Assembly: GCA_009835515.1 (NCBI GenBank)
Contig: VXXH01000192.1
Location: 1 to 17,169 of the forward strand
Origin: Candidatus Poribacteria bacterium
Lineage (GTDB): Bacteria; Poribacteria; WGA-4E; WGA-3G
DNA length: 17,169 bases
Direction: 5' to 3'
This document shows positions 14,435 through 17,169 of this stretch, piece by piece (positions within the stretch are counted from its first letter, which is position 1; each line of letters opens with the position of its first letter). The notes beneath the pieces were generated by a model. That model did no database searches and had not been told where the DNA came from. It saw nothing but the letters and a program-made list of their open reading frames with translations. The position numbers and the translations under genes were made by a program.

Positions 14435-16090
14435 GTGACCGATCGCAAACACCCACGCCTCGCTCTCGGATTAGACTCAAGCACGCAAAGCCTATCCGCT
14501 ATCGTCATTGATATCGACACAGCGGAGAAATGCTTTGAGCATTCGCTCGACTATCGCGCCCACGGACGGCTTAACCAATTCGGCATCGGAGCGGACTATA
14601 TCCTACCGCCGAGAGAAGAAGGTGAAGCCGAACAACCGCCGTTGATGTATCTCGCATCACTCGATGCCATGTTCACCGATATGCGTGAGGCGGGTGTCGC
14701 CTTAGATAATATCATCGTCATCAACACATCTGGACAACAGCACGGACACGTCTATCTCAACAGCGAGGCGGATGCGCTTTTGGCACAACTCGATAGTAGG
14801 GGCGAGGTTACCTCGTCCGTACGTAACAAAGACGGACACGACTTGCAAACCCTACTCAAGGGCGCGTTCTCATATCCGACTGCACCGATATGGATGACTG
14901 CAAATACCAGCGCACAGACAAACCATGTCCGAGAAACCGTTGGCGGCACAGCAGAGATGATCAATCTCTCCGGTTCCGATGCCCCGCTTCGGTTCACTGG
15001 CACAGTCGTCCGGCGTGTCGCGGAACAGCACCCCGAATCCTACGCGGCGACAGCAAAAATTCAGTTGATTAGTAGTTTCATTCCAGCCGTACTAACAGGT
15101 AACGCAAACGTACCCATCGACTACGGGAACGCCTGCGGCATGTCGCTCATGAACTATCGTTCAAAGGTGTGGGATCCCGCATTGCTGACAGCAACCGCAC
15201 AAGGATTACCGGGAGACGTAGAAGAATTTCAATCGAAATTGCCGACGCTCGTGCGACCAGATTCCGTCGTCGGTAATCTCGCGGCGTATTACGTAGAGAA
15301 ATACGGCTTTGAGGGTCGCTGCGCAGTCATCGCGGGTTCCGGCGACAATCCGCAGGCGAAAGTACCTGTTGCTGGAGATTTGCTCAGTCTCGGCACCAGT
15401 TTCGTCAACATGGTCTCAACCGATGGAGACACACTCGACCCAGACGGATTCGCCAATGCTATGTATGACGGCATCAACCGTCCCTTTATGTTCGGGTGCC
15501 GTACAAACGGTGCTATGGTCTGGGATGCGGTGAGAAACAATTACGGCTTAGCAAAAGAAGAATACGCACCAGCAGAGGCAGCGTTGCGGGAAGTCGTACC
15601 GGGGCAGTTTATGACGTTCTGGCAACCCAAGACGGAATCCTTCCCCGTCTCCGGCGCATTCGATTTAATCCGTACTGCAGGGCAACCGACACTATCAGAA
15701 GATTATACCGGTATCATTGAGACGAGCCTCGCTGCGGTTTACGTCTACTCCGCTGTCTTCACGAAGCAGACGCAAGCCCCGCTGTTTGTAACAGGTGGCG
15801 CGACCGATAGCCCTGAGATCATGCGCCGCGTCGCTGGTATTTGGAACAGACCAACGCTGCCGGTAGAAAAGGGTGGCGCAGCACTCGGTGCAGCGGTCGC
15901 AGGGGTCAAGGCACTCCACGACGCAGCAAACGAATCTTTTGACATTGAAGCATTCAGTGCCTCCGTCTTGAAACGCGGCGAACCGATTCAGCCGCATCCT
16001 GAAGATGTCGAGGCATATCACGGCGAAGGCAAATACCTCGAAAGGTTCCGTGAAAAATACGAACAAATTATAGCAGCACATCCGGTTTAA
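14435..16090 (+). CDS. xylB: Xylulokinase of the XYLB (eukaryote-like) FGGY type
   Basis: A 551-residue FGGY carbohydrate kinase that should phosphorylate D-xylulose or a related ketose with ATP, feeding the pentose phosphate pathway. N-terminal ATP-side motif LGLDSSTQSLSAIVID (11-26); SGQQHGHVY (99-107); WMTANTSAQTNHVRETVGG; IDYGNACGMSLMNY; GSGDNP (about 301-306), with D304 as catalytic base; LSLGTSFVN; and FVTGGATDSPEIMRRVAGIW. The QQHG, PIDY, GDNP and A-V-GG segments match animal XYLB-type xylulokinases more than the shorter E. coli XylB. GTG 14435 is chosen since AAGGAA (14420-14425) lies 9 nt upstream. No xylose isomerase or transporter is in the window, so the physiological sugar is inferred. 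Confidence 0.87.
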   Translation: MTDRKHPRLALGLDSSTQSLSAIVIDIDTAEKCFEHSLDYRAHGRLNQFGIGADYILPPREEGEAEQPPLMYLASLDAMFTDMREAGVALDNIIVINTSGQQHGHVYLNSEADALLAQLDSRGEVTSSVRNKDGHDLQTLLKGAFSYPTAPIWMTANTSAQTNHVRETVGGTAEMINLSGSDAPLRFTGTVVRRVAEQHPESYAATAKIQLISSFIPAVLTGNANVPIDYGNACGMSLMNYRSKVWDPALLTATAQGLPGDVEEFQSKLPTLVRPDSVVGNLAAYYVEKYGFEGRCAVIAGSGDNPQAKVPVAGDLLSLGTSFVNMVSTDGDTLDPDGFANAMYDGINRPFMFGCRTNGAMVWDAVRNNYGLAKEEYAPAEAALREVVPGQFMTFWQPKTESFPVSGAFDLIRTAGQPTLSEDYTGIIETSLAAVYVYSAVFTKQTQAPLFVTGGATDSPEIMRRVAGIWNRPTLPVEKGGAALGAAVAGVKALHDAANESFDIEAFSASVLKRGEPIQPHPEDVEAYHGEGKYLERFREKYEQIIAAHPV

Positions 16091-16093
16091 TAG

Positions 16094-16121
16094 TAGTAGG
16101 CATGCTCCGCCATGCCGTTCA
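16094..16121. repeat. REP-like palindrome, unit 1 of a direct doublet
   Basis: A 28-bp unit (TAGTAGGCATGCTCCGCC, then ATGCCGTTCA) is repeated exactly 31 bp downstream. Inside it GGCATG (16099-16104) and CATGCC (16111-16116) form a 6-bp stem with loop CTCCGC. It starts 3 bp after the xylulokinase stop. Confidence 0.9.
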
Positions 16122-16124
16122 TAA

Positions 16125-16152
16125 TAGTAGGCATGCTCCGCCATGCCGTTCA
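16125..16152. repeat. REP-like palindrome, unit 2 of a direct doublet
   Basis: An exact second copy of the 28-bp unit, with stem GGCATG (16130-16135)/CATGCC (16142-16147). It ends 8 bp before the moaC start, where no Shine-Dalgarno is seen. Tandem palindromes in this place may shield the upstream mRNA end, or limit moaC translation. Confidence 0.9.
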
Positions 16153-16160
16153 CATAAAAA

Positions 16161-16661
16161 ATGAAAAAACACCTAACACACTTCGACGAAAAAGGCAATA
16201 CGCGAATGGTGGATGTCGGTGGCAAGGAAGAAACACTGCGCATCGCCATCGCCCGCGGGCATATCACTGCCCGTCCTGAAACACTCCGACGCATTGCTGA
16301 ACAGAAAATGAAGAAAGGCGATGTTTTAGAGGTGGCACGCCTTGCGGGTATCATGGCGGCGAAGCGTACCGGCGAGTTAATCCCACTATGTCATCCACTC
16401 GCCCTGACTTCAATCCGCGTCGAACTCGCAATTGCAGATGATGATAGACCCCGAATAGAAATCGAAGCAGAAATCCAAACGATTGGCCGCACAGGCGTAG
16501 AGATGGAAGCACTCACCGCTGTGTCAATCGCAGCTCTCACCGTCTACGATATGTGTAAAGCGGTAGATAGGGAGATGGTCATCGCCGATGTCAGGCTCGT
16601 GAAAAAAACAGGCGGAAAAAGTGGTGATTTCATATCCGACCCCGAGACGCAGCTACCTTAG
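16161..16661 (+). CDS. moaC: Cyclic pyranopterin monophosphate synthase MoaC
   Basis: A 166-residue MoaC, which converts the MoaA product (a cyclic dihydro-GTP) to cyclic pyranopterin monophosphate in molybdenum cofactor synthesis. Diagnostic segments are [18 protein letters not shown] (16-33), [30 protein letters not shown] (51-80; K68, C77, H78) and [22 protein letters not shown] (112-133; D130 equals the catalytic Asp of E. coli MoaC), ending in KTGGKSGDF. Length is normal. No Shine-Dalgarno precedes ATG 16161; the start is fixed by family alignment, with residues 5-15 matching the usual [14 protein letters not shown]. Other moa/moe genes are absent here, so the pathway is dispersed. Confidence 0.95.
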   Translation: MKKHLTHFDEKGNTRMVDVGGKEETLRIAIARGHITARPETLRRIAEQKMKKGDVLEVARLAGIMAAKRTGELIPLCHPLALTSIRVELAIADDDRPRIEIEAEIQTIGRTGVEMEALTAVSIAALTVYDMCKAVDREMVIADVRLVKKTGGKSGDFISDPETQLP

Positions 16662-16674
16662 AGAGGACCTACTG

Positions 16675-17169
16675 ATGAAGCAGAAAACGCACCAAACATT
16701 CATTGTAATTCTCACGGTTGTTCTAATTTCCACAACAGCGTTTGCAGCAGATCATGTATTGATTATCGGCGGTGCTGCCGGTGAGAAATCCTTTTACGAC
16801 GCATTCTGGAACGCTACTTCTCGGTTCCACCAACTGCTCACCGACGATTATGGCTATACACCCGAACAAATCACTTTTCTTTTTGAGGATATGGACGCGT
16901 CTGGAGAATCAGAGATCGTTGATACCGAATCAAAACGTGAACACGTCTTAGCAGCGTTCGCCGAACTCGCTGAAACTGTCCAACCTTCAGATCAATTTCT
17001 GATCTTCATGCTTGGACACGCCTCTCGTACCGGTAGAGGAGACCTGAAGTTTAATCTCCGCGGACGGGATATTACTGAAGCAGAATACGTAACGCTCATT
17101 AACAGCATCCCTGCCGAACGTCAGATTTTAATCTTCGGTTTCCCTTACAGCGGTAAACTTGTTCGCCAA
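16675..17169 (+). CDS. Exported clan-CD (caspase/legumain-like) protease-like protein, partial
   Basis: The first 165 residues of a gene cut by the right edge of the window. ATG 16675 follows AGAGGA (16662-16667) by 7 nt and lies 13 nt after moaC. Residues 1-25 form a signal peptide ending AFAAD. The rest resembles a caspase/C13-like alpha-beta fold: VLIIGGAAGE, then DQFLIFMLGHAS, with H115 at the catalytic His position, and ILIFGFPYSGKL (151-162). Relatives usually have DSCYSG there; here P157 stands where the catalytic Cys would be, so this copy may be catalytically dead. The remaining C-terminal domains are outside the window. The fold assignment is by motif only. Confidence 0.75.
   Translation, partial: MKQKTHQTFIVILTVVLISTTAFAADHVLIIGGAAGEKSFYDAFWNATSRFHQLLTDDYGYTPEQITFLFEDMDASGESEIVDTESKREHVLAAFAELAETVQPSDQFLIFMLGHASRTGRGDLKFNLRGRDITEAEYVTLINSIPAERQILIFGFPYSGKLVRQ

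Noticed and set aside
16094..16152. CRISPR array start (two equal repeats)
   Set aside because: Only two units with a 3-bp spacing; there are no spacers and no cas genes.
15695..16354. Long minus-strand frame of 219 codons across the xylulokinase end and moaC start
   Set aside because: It runs antisense through two well-supported genes and the palindrome doublet, and its protein has no family-like pattern.

Overview
This window reads as a compact, all-plus-strand stretch of a free-living or host-associated bacterial chromosome. No rRNA, confirmed tRNA, CRISPR array or transposase gene is visible. The gene types (paired LamG proteins with signal peptides, a TPR protein beside a CRTAC1-type ASPIC/UnbV protein, an Ldh2-type dehydrogenase, an XYLB-like sugar kinase) and the many short palindromic intergenic repeats suggest a Candidatus Poribacteria-like or related uncultured lineage. 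That placement is inference from style; nothing here is a phylogenetic marker strong enough to prove it.

Layout. (1) 1-3521: the possible tail of an upstream gene, then a 1138-residue protein. I read it as an archaeo-eukaryotic-primase-like N-terminus followed by a helicase-like region with a cysteine cluster, a DEAE Walker B, an SAT motif, a degenerate Walker A and a C-terminal winged-helix-like tail. (2) 3805-7403: a tight operon of tatA, a cysteine-less carboxymuconolactone-decarboxylase-family protein, an exported TPR protein and an exported FG-GAP/ASPIC-UnbV protein. All gaps are about 11 nt. (3) 7460-9087: two tandem paralogous exported LamG proteins with a palindrome between them. (4) 9105-9239: a MITE-like element with long imperfect terminal inverted repeats, directly in front of a cupin gene. 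(5) 9715-11396: two overlapping class I methyltransferase genes, the second fused to a Trm112-like zinc ribbon. (6) 11397-11775: the only gene-free stretch above 300 bp, holding nested hairpins and two copies of a repeat of about 97 bp whose tail supplies a ribosome-binding site. (7) 11776-14353: an Ldh2-family oxidoreductase, thioredoxin reductase, and a small protein followed by a shortened second copy of itself. (8) 14435-17169: an XYLB-type xylulokinase, a doublet of REP-like palindromes, moaC, and the start of an exported clan-CD-protease-like protein cut by the window edge.

Functional themes. Export and cell-surface biology dominate the first half: Tat component, TPR scaffold, calcium-binding beta-propeller and LamG proteins. 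The second half is mixed redox, carbohydrate and cofactor metabolism. The most unusual items are the degenerate primase-helicase-like protein, the apparently inactive caspase/legumain-like protein at the right edge, the Trm112 fusion, the truncated tandem small gene, and the dense set of unrelated palindromic repeats placed just before start codons.
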